Source: DAOLCO01 sp964612555
GTDB lineage: Bacteria; Bdellovibrionota_C; UBA2361; SZUA-149; DAOLCO01
Assembly: GCA_964612555.1 (NCBI GenBank)
Contig: CAZTBW010000009.1
Span: 62,001 to 126,000 of the forward strand
DNA length: 64,000 nucleotides
Direction of reading: 5' to 3'
Made by a program: the position numbers and the translations under genes. Each line of letters begins with the position of its first letter. Position 1 is the stretch's first letter. Positions 33,042-42,940 of this stretch are shown in pieces. The notes below the pieces were generated by a model that saw nothing but the letters and a program-made list of their open reading frames with translations, ran no database searches and was not told the DNA's origin.

Positions 33042-33632
33042 TTAGTTCAGGCTTTCTTCAACAGCAGACCCAAGTGATTCAAGTTCGAGTCTGATTTTTT
33101 CCTCAAGTTCGTTTAATATATTATATGGAATGAGTGCAACAATAGCGATTGCAAGTCCAAAGGCAGTTGCTATTAAAGCCTCAGAGATTCCCCCAGTGAT
33201 CGCAATAGGGGCAGTGATCTGGCTTTCACCAAGTGAATAGAAAGAATGAATTAATCCAACAACGGTACCCAGGAGACCTAATAATGGCGCAATGGTAATA
33301 GCGGTATCCAGGGTTGGTATTCCTTTATGAATTTTTGAAAGTACCGTACGAGCATTTTTTTGATACTGCGCAAGAAATGATTCTTTTCGTTCACCAAAAC
33401 TCTTGTGAATTGTCACCAGGATTGGGTCTTCAGTCCCCTGGGCATAACTGATTGCTTCTTTTATTTTTCCACCCGAAAGCAGCAGAGTGAAGTGTTCTCT
33501 CTTTTCTGAAGAGAGTCTCATTTTAAAAGCAAATAAAAAGATTGTTCTTTCTATTATGGTTGCAACGGTGATTATGGAGGTCAGGAGAAGAGGCCAGATT
33601 ATGGGTCCTCCTCGTTCAATAATTTCAAGCAT
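33042..33632 (-). CDS. exbB: ExbB/TolQ/MotA-family proton-channel protein
   Basis: A 196-residue protein with three membrane helices (about 10-30, 108-130, 150-172). ITIAPLLGLLGTVVGLIHSF and GGISEALIATAFGLAIAIVALIPYN are the conserved helix-2 and helix-3 motifs of the MotA/TolQ/ExbB family. It forms a pentamer around the ExbD helices in the inner membrane. Third of the minus-strand group acyl-CoA dehydrogenase, small membrane protein, exbB, exbD, ychJ. Confidence 0.9.
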   Translation of the reverse strand: MLEIIERGGPIIWPLLLTSIITVATIIERTIFLFAFKMRLSSEKREHFTLLLSGGKIKEAISYAQGTEDPILVTIHKSFGERKESFLAQYQKNARTVLSKIHKGIPTLDTAITIAPLLGLLGTVVGLIHSFYSLGESQITAPIAITGGISEALIATAFGLAIAIVALIPYNILNELEEKIRLELESLGSAVEESLN

Positions 33633-33726
33633 ATGCTGATCTTTTCTCTCAGGGGTAAATATTTTTTTGAGAGTTTAACAGGTTTTTTCAATAAACATAA
33701 GCACCGAATGGTGTTTTTAAAAAACA

Positions 33727-33999
33727 CTAACGCCGAGTATTTCTTCGTGGGTCTTTACGTCTTGAATCTTGATCTTTGTTGTCGTTTTTTTGTTCCTGTG
33801 CCTGACGAAGGAGCATTTCAAGGGGAGTTAAGTTTTCCGGGGTCGGGGTAGGAGTTCCCCTGTGTTTGGGCTCATCAAAATCGAGCTGAGAGAAGCGGGG
33901 TTTTTTGTTTTGAGCTTGAAGAATCTGAGAGTTCATAAAATAAAAACCAACTGTGCTTAATAACAAAACCAGAAGTAATAAGTATTTCAGTTTAAACAT
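33727..33999 (-). CDS. Small single-pass membrane protein with Pro/Arg-rich tail
   Basis: ATG 33999 is chosen over an upstream in-frame start because GAGG lies about eight bases before it and it lies just past the acyl-CoA dehydrogenase stop. The 90 residues are one helix (about 5-24, YLLLLVLLLSTVGFYF), then a proline/threonine linker (RGTPTPTPENLTP) and a charged end (DSRRKDPRRNTRR). One helix followed by a periplasmic Pro-rich stretch, next to exbBD, would suit a short TonB-like or accessory protein, but the C-terminal TonB fold is absent. Function unknown. Confidence 0.55.
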   Translation of the reverse strand: MFKLKYLLLLVLLLSTVGFYFMNSQILQAQNKKPRFSQLDFDEPKHRGTPTPTPENLTPLEMLLRQAQEQKNDNKDQDSRRKDPRRNTRR

Positions 34000-34012
34000 A
34001 AAATAACCTCTG

Positions 34013-35743
34013 CTAGAGCGCATCCCAGGGATACTTTTCATGTGTACAGATAAATTTTGATACTGCCTCAAGTTCATCATCTTCATTACTTTTTTCAATT
34101 CGTCTTACGAGCAGGGCAATTTTTCTGTTTGCATCAAGGCTGAATATTTTTACAATATTCAGGATTTGAGTTTTTTCTTCCGGAGTTACGCTTTTGATCT
34201 GAGATTGAGCTCTGAACAGAGTGCAGAGCCCCGCAAAAATTTCTATTGTGATTTCTGCAACTCGTTTTGTCAAAAATTGTTCCTTTACAATATCTTTTTT
34301 ATACTTTCGTACCACTTGTTCACTTACTCTTGAAAGGGTGACGGATGCCCGTTCGAATATCTCTGCGTATTGTCTCAGTTCAGGGTCAAGTCCATTAATC
34401 TGGGGTACACCAAGCATGGTACGTTTGGTGAATTGACTACCTACATAACTTGAGAGTACTCCAAAGCCTTTGATAGGTTCATTAAGACCTTTCATTACTT
34501 CTTTAAGGAATTCTCCTGTAACTTTAAGTCCACTGAGCCCAATGTAAAGACGAAGAATTTCGTTCGTACCTTCAAATATGAGATTTATTCTTGAATCCCG
34601 AAGATATCGCTCGTAAGGGTATTCTTTCATAAATCCATTTCCGCCAGCGATCTGTAGTGCATCGTTTATGGTGTACCATAATGCTTCCGATGCATAGATT
34701 TTGGATATGGCGGCTTCGGTTGAATAATCAGTATGACCTGAATCAATCATATGCCCTACCATTCGGACGATACTTTCAGTAACGTAGCAGCGAACGGTCA
34801 TCTGAGCTATTTTTTCCTGTATCAGTCCAAACTCTGAAATAGACTGTCCAAACTGTTTTCTTGCATTTGCCTGAGCACTTGCAAGTGCTATCATTCGTTT
34901 CATTCCACCGACTGAACCGCCGCCAAGACCCGTTCTGCCGTTATTCAGGATTTCCATGGCGATTTTAAATCCCTTGCCTTCTTCGCCCAGAAGATTTTCA
35001 GCAGGAACTTTTACATTATCAAATCGAACTGTCGTAGTGGCCGATGCGCGAATACCGAGTTTATCTTCTTTTGGACCATTACTGACCCCTTCAAACTCAC
35101 GCTCAACTATAAAAGCTGAGAGCTTTCCACCGGGGGAGTCTGTGCGGGCAAAAACAGTAAAAAACCTTGCAAATGCACCGTTTGTAATCCAGATTTTCTC
35201 TCCGTTTAGTACCCAGTTGCCTGAGTCATCTTTTTTTGCGGTAGTTCTGACAGAAGCCGCATCACTTCCTGCGCCCGGTTCTGTCAGGCAAAATGCGGCA
35301 ATTCGTTCACCGCTTGCAAGATCGGGAAGATATTTCTTTTTTTGTTCATCTGTTCCAAAAAGCAGTAAACCTTTCATGCCGATAGAGCTGTGGGCACCGA
35401 TGGTGAGGGAAGTGGAAGCATCAAAAGAGGAACTTTCCTGAAGTACTCTGGAGTATGCGGCATTTGAGAGACCGATGCCCCCGAACTCTTCCGGAACAAT
35501 CAGACCAAAGAGTCCCAGCTCTTTTAATGCCTGAATGTAATCTTCGGGTTGCGAAGCCTTTTTGTCATATTCGGAAAAATCACTGTCTTTATCTTCCAGA
35601 AATTTATGCACACTTTCGAGTACCAGTTTCAGAGTTTCAAGTTCAACATCAGAGAACTGGGGATAGGGGATAAACTGTTCGGATTCAATCTCACCAAGAA
35701 AAAGTGAACTGACAATGCTGGGTCTTGTGTCATTTTTAGACAT
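34013..35743 (-). CDS. Acyl-CoA dehydrogenase, long VLCAD/ACAD9-like form
   Basis: An FAD-dependent enzyme that introduces the alpha-beta double bond in fatty acyl-CoA. CLTEPGAGSDAASV (about 150) and WITNGAFARFF are the FAD/substrate signatures, RKQFGQSISEFGLIQ and GGNGFMKEYPYER follow, and FEGTNEILRLYI carries the catalytic Glu. At 576 residues it is 190 longer than the common forms; the extra C-terminal part, predominantly helical, matches the VLCAD/ACAD9 type. It heads a minus-strand group with the small membrane protein and exbBD. The chain length used cannot be read from sequence. Confidence 0.92.
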   Translation of the reverse strand: MSKNDTRPSIVSSLFLGEIESEQFIPYPQFSDVELETLKLVLESVHKFLEDKDSDFSEYDKKASQPEDYIQALKELGLFGLIVPEEFGGIGLSNAAYSRVLQESSSFDASTSLTIGAHSSIGMKGLLLFGTDEQKKKYLPDLASGERIAAFCLTEPGAGSDAASVRTTAKKDDSGNWVLNGEKIWITNGAFARFFTVFARTDSPGGKLSAFIVEREFEGVSNGPKEDKLGIRASATTTVRFDNVKVPAENLLGEEGKGFKIAMEILNNGRTGLGGGSVGGMKRMIALASAQANARKQFGQSISEFGLIQEKIAQMTVRCYVTESIVRMVGHMIDSGHTDYSTEAAISKIYASEALWYTINDALQIAGGNGFMKEYPYERYLRDSRINLIFEGTNEILRLYIGLSGLKVTGEFLKEVMKGLNEPIKGFGVLSSYVGSQFTKRTMLGVPQINGLDPELRQYAEIFERASVTLSRVSEQVVRKYKKDIVKEQFLTKRVAEITIEIFAGLCTLFRAQSQIKSVTPEEKTQILNIVKIFSLDANRKIALLVRRIEKSNEDDELEAVSKFICTHEKYPWDAL

Positions 35744-35928
35744 AGGAAAACTTTCCTAAGTAAAATAATAAAAAATAAACTAACTTTAATCTTATCTACT
35801 TAGACGTCCAAAGTACATTAAGGGGTACGATTTTTTATAAGAATTTTTTGCAACAAAAAATGAAATGAATCATCAAAACCATAAGCACCTGGCTATTAAT
35901 TTGTGAGTAATCTCGGAGGTATTTTGTA

Positions 35929-36507
35929 ATGGAAGAGTTGTATAGGAACGAAAGGGTAATTCCGAATGAGGCACTGCGCAAGCTTCTTGAAAAACCTCTT
36001 GAGAGTAAGATAAACACGGAGATACTTAGACAGGATGTAGTCATTGATATAGAACTTTCCAAAGACACTTCTTCTGAAGCTGAGGAACTTAAATCCCAGG
36101 AGGAGCAGGCATTAAAGTCATGGAAAGAGTTAAAGGAAAAGCTTCTTAACGATTCTGAGAAGGATATATCTGTAGATGATGGCTTAACAGAGGAGGAGCA
36201 GACTCCCCGGGACTTGTCTGGTGGTGATATTCTTTCCGAACAGGATGTGCAGGATTGTCTTGGTACAATTTCAGAATCGGCATTAAATGTTACGAAAGGA
36301 ACAGAAGAAATTACAACTGAGTTGTTTTCCCCGAACGCAAATTTATCAAAACCAAAAACCCGAAAAAGCTCTGAACTTACAAAGTTCTTTGAACTGATTA
36401 CCGAAGATTCCTTCTACGCAAGGTTTGCCCTTCTCCTGTTTGGAATCATGACTCTGGGGCTTTTTACAGGCTTGTTTGCCGGTATCCTGGTAATCAAGTT
36501 GTTGTAA
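35929..36507 (+). CDS. Acidic protein with a C-terminal membrane anchor
   Basis: A 192-residue protein. The first 150 are strongly acidic and Ser/Glu-rich without a recognised domain (EAEELKSQEEQALKSWKELKEKL could be a coiled coil). Then KPKTRKSSELTKFFEL and a single membrane helix at about 166-190 (LLLFGIMTLGLFTGLFAG). It is therefore tail-anchored with its body in the cytoplasm. A GGAGG lies upstream of the ATG. Function unknown; it precedes the Fur-family gene but is separated by about 200 bases including a GTCCTGATCAGGAC palindrome (36521-36534). Confidence 0.6.
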   Translation: MEELYRNERVIPNEALRKLLEKPLESKINTEILRQDVVIDIELSKDTSSEAEELKSQEEQALKSWKELKEKLLNDSEKDISVDDGLTEEEQTPRDLSGGDILSEQDVQDCLGTISESALNVTKGTEEITTELFSPNANLSKPKTRKSSELTKFFELITEDSFYARFALLLFGIMTLGLFTGLFAGILVIKLL

Positions 36508-36709
36508 GTACAAGCAACATGTCCTGATCAGGACTCTAAATTGTCCTCTGAGCGTGTAGCAAAACTCTGTTTTAACCCCTTTAAAGCAAAACAAAACTAT
36601 CGTCATTCATGTCATTTCAGACTCTTAGCGTTTTATTGCGAAAATAGGGGTTTCTTGCTATAAATTCTGCCTGTTTATTCGTCAATTATATGCTGGAATA
36701 TTTTCGTTG

Positions 36710-37216
36710 ATGGGCTCTCTTGCTGTTTATGATTCTAAGTCTTGTACTACCTCTCCTCAAGGTTATCTGGGTCTTTGTCTTGAGGTTATGAAGAGTGATG
36801 GTGCGAGGATCACTAAAACAAGAAAAGCAGTTATTGATTGTCTTTCCAAAACAACTCAAGCCTTAAGTCCTCAGGAAATCATGAGGCTCGTTACCGAGCG
36901 GTATGAAGGAGTTGAGGGGATTGATCTTGCTTCGGTGTACAGAATTTTAAAGTACATGAGTGAACTTGGTTTGGTTCACCAGGTGGGTCCAAACGGAGGA
37001 TTTTTTCCTTGTGTTCATTCTCACTGCGGGTCGGGAATACATCTTATTACAAGATGTAATGCTTGTGATAACACAACAGAATTGCATATCCCTGAAGAAA
37101 AGACCAACACATTGATGCGGTATCTTCGTAACGAAATTGATTTTCTTCCTGAAGAGCACGTTCTTGAAATCAAGGGAACCTGTAAAAAATGTTCAGGTAA
37201 ATCTTCCACATCGTAA
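36710..37216 (+). CDS. Fur-family transcriptional regulator (possibly Zur-type)
   Basis: A winged-helix DNA-binding domain at about 30-105 (ITKTRKAVIDCL, LSPQEIMRLVTE, DLASVYRILKYMSELGLV is the recognition region), then a dimerisation domain with HSHCGSGIHLITRCNACDNTTEL and a final CKKC. The two CxxC pairs are the structural zinc site. Whether iron, zinc or peroxide is sensed cannot be decided here. Zinc-free copies of L31 and S14 at 44.4-45.0 kb make a Zur role attractive. ATG 36710 is used; the preceding TTG is less likely. Confidence 0.82.
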   Translation: MGSLAVYDSKSCTTSPQGYLGLCLEVMKSDGARITKTRKAVIDCLSKTTQALSPQEIMRLVTERYEGVEGIDLASVYRILKYMSELGLVHQVGPNGGFFPCVHSHCGSGIHLITRCNACDNTTELHIPEEKTNTLMRYLRNEIDFLPEEHVLEIKGTCKKCSGKSSTS

Positions 37217-37266
37217 ACGGTATCTTTAAAATAATTCTCTTAAATAACTAAAATAAAGGATTAATA

Positions 37267-39573
37267 ATGAGCAATAAAAAGCAAGCGCTTGATTATCATG
37301 AGTATCCCGCTCCCGGGAAAATCTCAATAGTTGCAAAGAAACCCTGTGAGACCTCTCATGATCTTTCTTTAGCATATAGCCCTGGAGTAGCTTATCCTTG
37401 TCTGGAGATAGCAGAGAATGAAGAGCTTGTGTACCAATACACTTCCAAGGGAAATCTTGTAGGGGTGATCAGTAATGGTACTGCGGTATTAGGTTTGGGT
37501 AATATTGGTGCAAGTGCATCAAAACCTGTAATGGAAGGTAAGGGTGTGCTCTTCAAATCCTTTGCAGATATTGATGTCTTCGATATAGAACTTAATTGCA
37601 CTGATACAGAACAGCTTATTACTACTGTTGCAGCGCTTGCACCAACCTTTGGTGGTATTAATCTTGAAGATATCAAGGCACCAGAGTGTTTTGATATTGA
37701 GACAGAGCTTCAAAAACGTCTTGATATACCCGTGTTTCACGATGATCAGCATGGAACAGCTATTATATCTGCTGCGGCACTCCTTAATGCACTTGAAATT
37801 ACCAATAGAGATATTTCAAAAATAAAGATGGTGATGAGTGGAGCTGGGGCGGCTGCGGTAGCATCTGCCCGGTTAGTATTTACTCTTGGTGTAAAACCTG
37901 AAAATATGCTGATGGTTGACTCTACCGGGGTTATATACAAGGGAAGAGAAAAGGGCATGAATCGTTTCAAGGAAGAATTTGCAATTGAAACAGATGCACG
38001 TACTCTTGAAGATGCCTTACATGGTGCCGATGTTTTCTTTGGTCTTTCCAGTAAAGACCTTCTTACCCCTGAAATGCTTCTCAGTATGGCGGATAATCCA
38101 ATTGTATTTGCAATGGCAAATCCTGACCCTGAAATTGACTATGATCTTGCAAGAAAAACCCGTTCTGATGTGATTATGGCAACGGGTAGGAGTGATTATC
38201 CGAATCAGGTAAATAATGTGCTCGGGTTTCCCTTTATTTTCAGAGGAGCGCTTGATGTACGAGCAAAGGGGATTAATGAAGAAATGAAGATGGCAGCAGT
38301 GCGTGCGCTTGCCCGCCTTGCCAAAGAGCCTGTCCCTGAGAGTGTAAAAGCTGCCTATGGTTATGCTGACTTTACTTTTGGAGCAGATTATTTAATTCCA
38401 AAACCATTTGACCCGAGGGTGTTGTATTTCGTATCTCCTGCGGTGGCAGAAGCGGCAATGAATTCGGGGCTTGCCCGTAAGAAGATTGATCTTGAAGAGT
38501 ACACACTTGAGCTTAAGGCAAAGCAGAACGGGGGAAGAGTGGTACTGGGGAAATGGCACTCCCTTGCCCGTAAAGCAGAGAAGAAACGAGTGGTGTATCC
38601 TGAGGGTTCAAATGAACGAGTGATAAGTGCTGCGGTAATGGCACATGGTGAAGGAATCTGTAATCCTGTACTTTTGGGAAAAGAGGCAGAGATTCGATCT
38701 CAAGCTGAGCGACTTGATTATTCGCTTGAGGGTATTCAGATAGTTGAGCCATTTCACGATCCAAGATTTGAAGATTTTGTAGAAAAATATTTTATAGCAA
38801 GATGCAGAAAGGGTGTTACCAAAAGTGAAGCGTATAGAGCCATGCGTCAGGAGCATATTTTTGGAAGTATGTTACTTGCTTCAGGTGAGGTCGAGGGATT
38901 GATTTGCGGTGTTGATCAAAATTTCCCAAAATCAGTTAAACCTGTTTTTGAAGTAATCGGTTTAAAAGAGGGATGCACCACCACTGCGGGTTTGTATATC
39001 GTATCTATCAGAGACAGGCTTTTATTTTTTGCTGATACCACCATTCATCTTGAGATGAATGCAGAAAAACTTGCCACTATCGCCATTATGGCTGCTGAAT
39101 TTGCACAGAGCATGAATTGTACCCCTCAGGTTGCCATGCTTTCTTATTCAAATTTCGGAAGTTCGAGTCATCAGGACGCAAAAATGGTGCAGGACGCCGT
39201 TAAGATGGTTCGACATCTTGCACCTGATTTAAAGGTTGATGGAGAAATGCAGGCAGATACTGCAACGGACACCCAGATTTTGAGAGATTATCCATTTTGT
39301 AACCTTGATGCGGCTGCAAATGTACTGGTGTTTCCGGATATGCAATCGGGTAATATCTCCTATAAACTTTTGCAGCGTCTTGGTGGGGCACGGGTAATTG
39401 GACCTGTGCTTCTTGGACTTAGTAAGTCCGCTCATATTTTACAGAGACATGCTTCTATTGATGAAATATTCAATATGACTACCGTTGCAGTTGCCCAGGC
39501 ATCTTTGATGAAAGGAGAAAGCAGCAGAGCTGAAAATACTCCTCTACCTCTAAGACGTAAGCGTTCTTTATGA
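37267..39573 (+). CDS. maeB: NADP-dependent malic enzyme with phosphotransacetylase-like domain
   Basis: It decarboxylates malate to pyruvate with NADP reduction. The N-terminal malic domain has DLSLAYSPGVAYPC and NGTAVLGLGNIGA (residues about 30-80), the catalytic Lys in MEGKGVLFK, and FHDDQHGTA with the metal ligand. The NAD(P)-binding region has VMSGAGAAAVASARL. The last 330 residues form the PTA-like regulatory domain (YPEGSNERVISAA, LLASGEVEGLICG, FGSSSHQDAKMV), which binds acetyl-CoA but is not a transacetylase. 768 residues is the normal length for MaeB. The next gene starts four bases after its stop. Confidence 0.95.
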   Translation: MSNKKQALDYHEYPAPGKISIVAKKPCETSHDLSLAYSPGVAYPCLEIAENEELVYQYTSKGNLVGVISNGTAVLGLGNIGASASKPVMEGKGVLFKSFADIDVFDIELNCTDTEQLITTVAALAPTFGGINLEDIKAPECFDIETELQKRLDIPVFHDDQHGTAIISAAALLNALEITNRDISKIKMVMSGAGAAAVASARLVFTLGVKPENMLMVDSTGVIYKGREKGMNRFKEEFAIETDARTLEDALHGADVFFGLSSKDLLTPEMLLSMADNPIVFAMANPDPEIDYDLARKTRSDVIMATGRSDYPNQVNNVLGFPFIFRGALDVRAKGINEEMKMAAVRALARLAKEPVPESVKAAYGYADFTFGADYLIPKPFDPRVLYFVSPAVAEAAMNSGLARKKIDLEEYTLELKAKQNGGRVVLGKWHSLARKAEKKRVVYPEGSNERVISAAVMAHGEGICNPVLLGKEAEIRSQAERLDYSLEGIQIVEPFHDPRFEDFVEKYFIARCRKGVTKSEAYRAMRQEHIFGSMLLASGEVEGLICGVDQNFPKSVKPVFEVIGLKEGCTTTAGLYIVSIRDRLLFFADTTIHLEMNAEKLATIAIMAAEFAQSMNCTPQVAMLSYSNFGSSSHQDAKMVQDAVKMVRHLAPDLKVDGEMQADTATDTQILRDYPFCNLDAAANVLVFPDMQSGNISYKLLQRLGGARVIGPVLLGLSKSAHILQRHASIDEIFNMTTVAVAQASLMKGESSRAENTPLPLRRKRSL

Positions 39574-39576
39574 GTA

Positions 39577-40452
39577 ATGGAATCATTTCTTGGTAAAGAT
39601 GCATGGCATGCAGCCTCTCTTAATCATAAGAATCGCCTTCAATCATTTGTAGGTTCTCATCGGTATGTTCGTGAGCGGGGTGCAAAGCATCCCGTGTATG
39701 ATTTTTTGTTCAGTTATTACAGTTTTAGCAGGGGGCAATTACTTCGTTGGAGTCCGGGTATTGGTGTTTTTCTGGAAGCCGATACGCAGGATGAACTTGA
39801 ATGGGGTTCTTTTACTTCTAAAAAAGGGAAGTACTGGCAGATTGATCCCGCGTATTTTCCAGAAAGAAGGTATCCGTATCTTGATTGGGCGATCAGGTAT
39901 CTTGAAGGTATTAATGGAAGGGCTCCCGCATTCCATTGTTTTGGGCTCCATGAATGGGCAATGCTGTATCATGCAAAAGAGAAGCATCATCCGGATGTTT
40001 CACTGAGGGTTAACAGTAAAGAGCTTGAAGAGGTTATTGAAAATCATCAAATCTGTTGTACCCATTATGACGCATTTAGATTTTTTACCCCTGAGGCAAG
40101 TCCCAGGAATAAGTGGAATCTTCATAGAGAAACCGTTATGGAGTACGACCAGCCCGGCTGTATTCATGTGACGATGGATCTCTATAAATTCGGTTACAAG
40201 ATAGCCCCTTTTATCTCATCAGATTTGCTGGCAGATCTGTTTTTTATTGCCATCAAAGCCCGTGAAATCGACATGCGAGCAAGCCCTTATGATCTTCAAG
40301 AGTACGGATTTCAGCCAATCAGGATAGAAACCCGTGAGGGGAGGGAAGAGTATGTCTCTACTCAAAGAAAGTTACATTCCGAAGCAAAGATATTAAGAAA
40401 TCGTTTGCTTGAGAGTTATGTCACACTACGTTCATTACTCCGAATCTTGTAG
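39577..40452 (+). CDS. Conserved uncharacterised protein, often labelled '3-methyladenine DNA glycosylase'
   Basis: A 291-residue protein coupled to maeB (start four bases beyond its stop). KHPVYDFLFSYYSFSRGQLLRWSPGIGVFLE is the conserved opening of a family in actinobacteria and others, here broken by GRAPAFHCFGLHEWAMLYH and CCTHYDAFRFFTPEA. The glycosylase label in databases has no support from a helix-hairpin-helix or an AAG fold in this sequence, and I do not adopt it. The His- and Trp-rich core suggests a metal or cofactor site. It ends overlapping the convergent binding-protein gene by 18 bases. Confidence 0.65.
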   Translation: MESFLGKDAWHAASLNHKNRLQSFVGSHRYVRERGAKHPVYDFLFSYYSFSRGQLLRWSPGIGVFLEADTQDELEWGSFTSKKGKYWQIDPAYFPERRYPYLDWAIRYLEGINGRAPAFHCFGLHEWAMLYHAKEKHHPDVSLRVNSKELEEVIENHQICCTHYDAFRFFTPEASPRNKWNLHRETVMEYDQPGCIHVTMDLYKFGYKIAPFISSDLLADLFFIAIKAREIDMRASPYDLQEYGFQPIRIETREGREEYVSTQRKLHSEAKILRNRLLESYVTLRSLLRIL

Positions 40453-41532
40453 CGGAACCAGGGTATGGTTTTTTACCTGAAAGGGGAGGAGTTGGAACTG
40501 GATTCTTCTGTCTTTGATTGGGATTTTTCTGTCGGGGAGTTTTATATATTTCAGTTCTGTCAGGTGTGTTCGTACTTCTTCTCGCGTTATGGGGGAGTTA
40601 TCAGCTTTGTTGTTTAATGATTCTATTGTTTGTAGAAGGGCTTTTATTCCGAGATAGCAGGCAAAGGTATATGCGGGCAAGCTAAGATCAGCATAGCCAT
40701 CTTTTTCTTTGAAAGATTCAGGTATGTCCGAATTGAATAATATAAGATTATTGGTAATTTCAGGATCTCCTGCCTTATGAAAATATGTTGGCGAGGTATT
40801 TGCACTGATTGTCAATTTGGGTATTTTGATATTTTGCTGATGCAGTTGTCTCATAAGCAAAGGAAAATTTTCACCCGTATAGTTTATGATGAGAAGTTCA
40901 GGCTTTCTTGATTTTAGTTTTACTAGCAAAGATCGAAAATCATTCTCACTGTGAATAAGTTCATCAAAAACCAGATCAACTCCTTTTTCCTTAAACAACT
41001 TGCTTAATTCGTTTCTGATATATAAGGTGAAATCAATCTCCAAAGAAATAAGGGCAATTCGTTTGAATCCTTTTTCAATAGCAAAGTTACCTAATAAATG
41101 AGCCTCAATACTACTGTCATACCAGTTACTTATCGCATAGGGGTTTTTCGGTAAAAACTCACTATGTCCAGAAAGACCAATTACGGGAAGTTTTTGAGAG
41201 ACAGCAAGTGGGTTAATAGCAAATACCGTGTGACTACCAAAAAGTAATGTCCCAATAAGATTTTTATGTAACAGCAAGCGGTTAAAACATGAAAGTGCTT
41301 CCTGAGTTTTTGATTTATCATCTTCAAAAGCAAAATTAATTTGTTCTGATAAATCAGCAGATAGTTCTGAAATGGCAAACTTATATCCTTTTAGACAATT
41401 TTCTCCCTGTTCTGCAAACATACCAGTACCAGGATTTATGATCCCGATGCTAAGTGGTTCAGCAGATATGTAGGCAGTGAAAAAAATGTTTATGTAATTA
41501 ACATATAGGATAAAAGAAATAAGTTTTTTCAT
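40435..41532 (-). CDS. Periplasmic binding protein, LivK/amide-binding type (type 1 fold)
   Basis: A 365-residue protein with a signal peptide (about 1-24, ends ISAEP). PLSIGIINPGTGMFAEQGENCLKGY is the standard start of branched-chain amino acid or urea binding proteins, and VIGLSGHSEFLP and PAYTFACYLGIKAL follow. The domain order is that of the type 1 periplasmic-binding fold. No permease or ATPase is nearby, so it is an orphan: it could feed a transporter elsewhere or a chemoreceptor. It lies nine bases beyond the end of the MBL gene on the same strand. Confidence 0.8.
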   Translation of the reverse strand: MKKLISFILYVNYINIFFTAYISAEPLSIGIINPGTGMFAEQGENCLKGYKFAISELSADLSEQINFAFEDDKSKTQEALSCFNRLLLHKNLIGTLLFGSHTVFAINPLAVSQKLPVIGLSGHSEFLPKNPYAISNWYDSSIEAHLLGNFAIEKGFKRIALISLEIDFTLYIRNELSKLFKEKGVDLVFDELIHSENDFRSLLVKLKSRKPELLIINYTGENFPLLMRQLHQQNIKIPKLTISANTSPTYFHKAGDPEITNNLILFNSDIPESFKEKDGYADLSLPAYTFACYLGIKALLQTIESLNNKADNSPITREEVRTHLTELKYIKLPDRKIPIKDRRIQFQLLPFQVKNHTLVPLQDSE

Positions 41533-41540
41533 ATAATTTT

Positions 41541-42920
41541 TTATATCTCTACTATTTCATCTTGTCTTGCGGGGCTTGCGTTCCAGGAAAAGGTTTCTTT
41601 TAGGTGCTCACTGAAGTGTGCGGATACGTGTTTTTCGCCGTGTACTATTTTTACAATTTCAGGGGTGCCGGTGCATTCGGATAGCCACCTGGTCATTTCC
41701 GCTTTGTCGCCATGGGCGGAGAGTCCGGAAAGGGATTTGATTGATGCATTACAGGGGATTTCCTGACCAAAAATTCTAATGGTAGGTTCTCCTTTTAACA
41801 TTCGATCACCTCGAGTACCTTCTGCTTGATGCCCTACAAATATTACGGTGGTGTCAGGATTGGGAAGCCAGTGTATGAGGTGATGAAGAATTCTTCCTCC
41901 GGTTACCATACCGCTTCCTGCTATTATAATTCGAGAACCACTCATGGAGTTTAATTTTTTCGATTCTGAAACTGAATGAAGGAAGAAAGTTTTCTTTGTT
42001 CGCAGTACTGAGTTTCCATTTTCTTGAATTTCTTTTGTCTCTTCATCAAAATAATATCTGTATTTTTTATAAATTTCTGTCGCATCAACCGCCATAGGAC
42101 TGTCAATCAGTACGGGGATTTCAGGTATTTTGTTTTCTCTCTCAAGTTTTGCAAGGAGATAGAGAATATGTTGCGCTCTTCCTATTGCAAATGAAGGGAT
42201 GAGTATGGGACCTTCCTTTTTTATTGCTTCAAGAATGATTTCTTTAAACGCCTCTTCAGGGTCAGTATCTGAGTGAAAGCGATCTCCATAAGTGGACTCA
42301 CACACAAGGAGCTTTCCAAGAGTAACAGGTTTGGGGTCTTGCAGGATTGGTACACCATATCTCCCAAGGTCTCCTGAAAAAGTAAGGGGGGTTTCACACG
42401 CATTGATATTTAGTATCGAAGCGCCAAGAATGTGTCCTGCACAGTGTGCCGTTATGGAGATGTCATCATTAATGTGTCCGGTAATTTCCGGGGGAAGTAA
42501 CTCCAGCAAACTGACTGCCTGCTCTGCGTCTCTTGAATCGTAGAGCGGCTTTGCAGGTGAGTGTTTTGATGTGCCGTGCCGGTTGGCATAACGGGCTTCT
42601 TCTTCCTGAAGCCTTGCTGAATCGAGTAGAATCAGACGGGTTAACTCTCTTGTGGGAGCGGTACAGTAAATAGGACCACGAAACCCCTCTTTAACCAACC
42701 GTGGAAGATAGCCGGTATGATCAAGATGGGCATGGGTAAGAAAAATAGCCTCGATGCTTTCTGCCGGTATAGGAAAAGGTTTCCAGTTCAGCTCTCTAAG
42801 CTCTTTTTTCCCTTGAAAAAGACCACAATCAATCAGGTATTTTTTATTGTTACATACAAGAAGATATTTTGAACCAGTAACAGTCCCCGAAGCCCCAAGA
42901 AATTGTACCTGAATGCTCAT
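41541..42920 (-). CDS. MBL-fold/beta-CASP RNA-processing exonuclease
   Basis: A 459-residue protein. The metallo-beta-lactamase motif 2 THAHLDHTG (about 60), later His/Asp ligands (HCAGHILGAS, SGDLGRYG), the beta-CASP region (PSFAIGRAQHILY, DSPMAVDAT, GSGMVTGGRILHHL) and the RMMBL end (SGLSAHGDKAEM, KIVHGEKH) are all present. This is the CPSF73/Ysh1-like bacterial group that cleaves RNA with two zinc ions. It acts in the cytoplasm. It is transcribed with the FprA-like gene upstream (20 bases apart). Confidence 0.9.
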   Translation of the reverse strand: MSIQVQFLGASGTVTGSKYLLVCNNKKYLIDCGLFQGKKELRELNWKPFPIPAESIEAIFLTHAHLDHTGYLPRLVKEGFRGPIYCTAPTRELTRLILLDSARLQEEEARYANRHGTSKHSPAKPLYDSRDAEQAVSLLELLPPEITGHINDDISITAHCAGHILGASILNINACETPLTFSGDLGRYGVPILQDPKPVTLGKLLVCESTYGDRFHSDTDPEEAFKEIILEAIKKEGPILIPSFAIGRAQHILYLLAKLERENKIPEIPVLIDSPMAVDATEIYKKYRYYFDEETKEIQENGNSVLRTKKTFFLHSVSESKKLNSMSGSRIIIAGSGMVTGGRILHHLIHWLPNPDTTVIFVGHQAEGTRGDRMLKGEPTIRIFGQEIPCNASIKSLSGLSAHGDKAEMTRWLSECTGTPEIVKIVHGEKHVSAHFSEHLKETFSWNASPARQDEIVEI

Positions 42921-42940
42921 ATCCTTTTGTTACCCGTGTG

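Noticed and set aside
36521..36534. GTCCTGATCAGGAC as a terminator
   Set aside because: It is a perfect palindrome without a loop or T-run; it could be a binding site but evidence is lacking.
39577..40452. 3-methyladenine DNA glycosylase
   Set aside because: The common database label is not supported by any glycosylase motif in the sequence.
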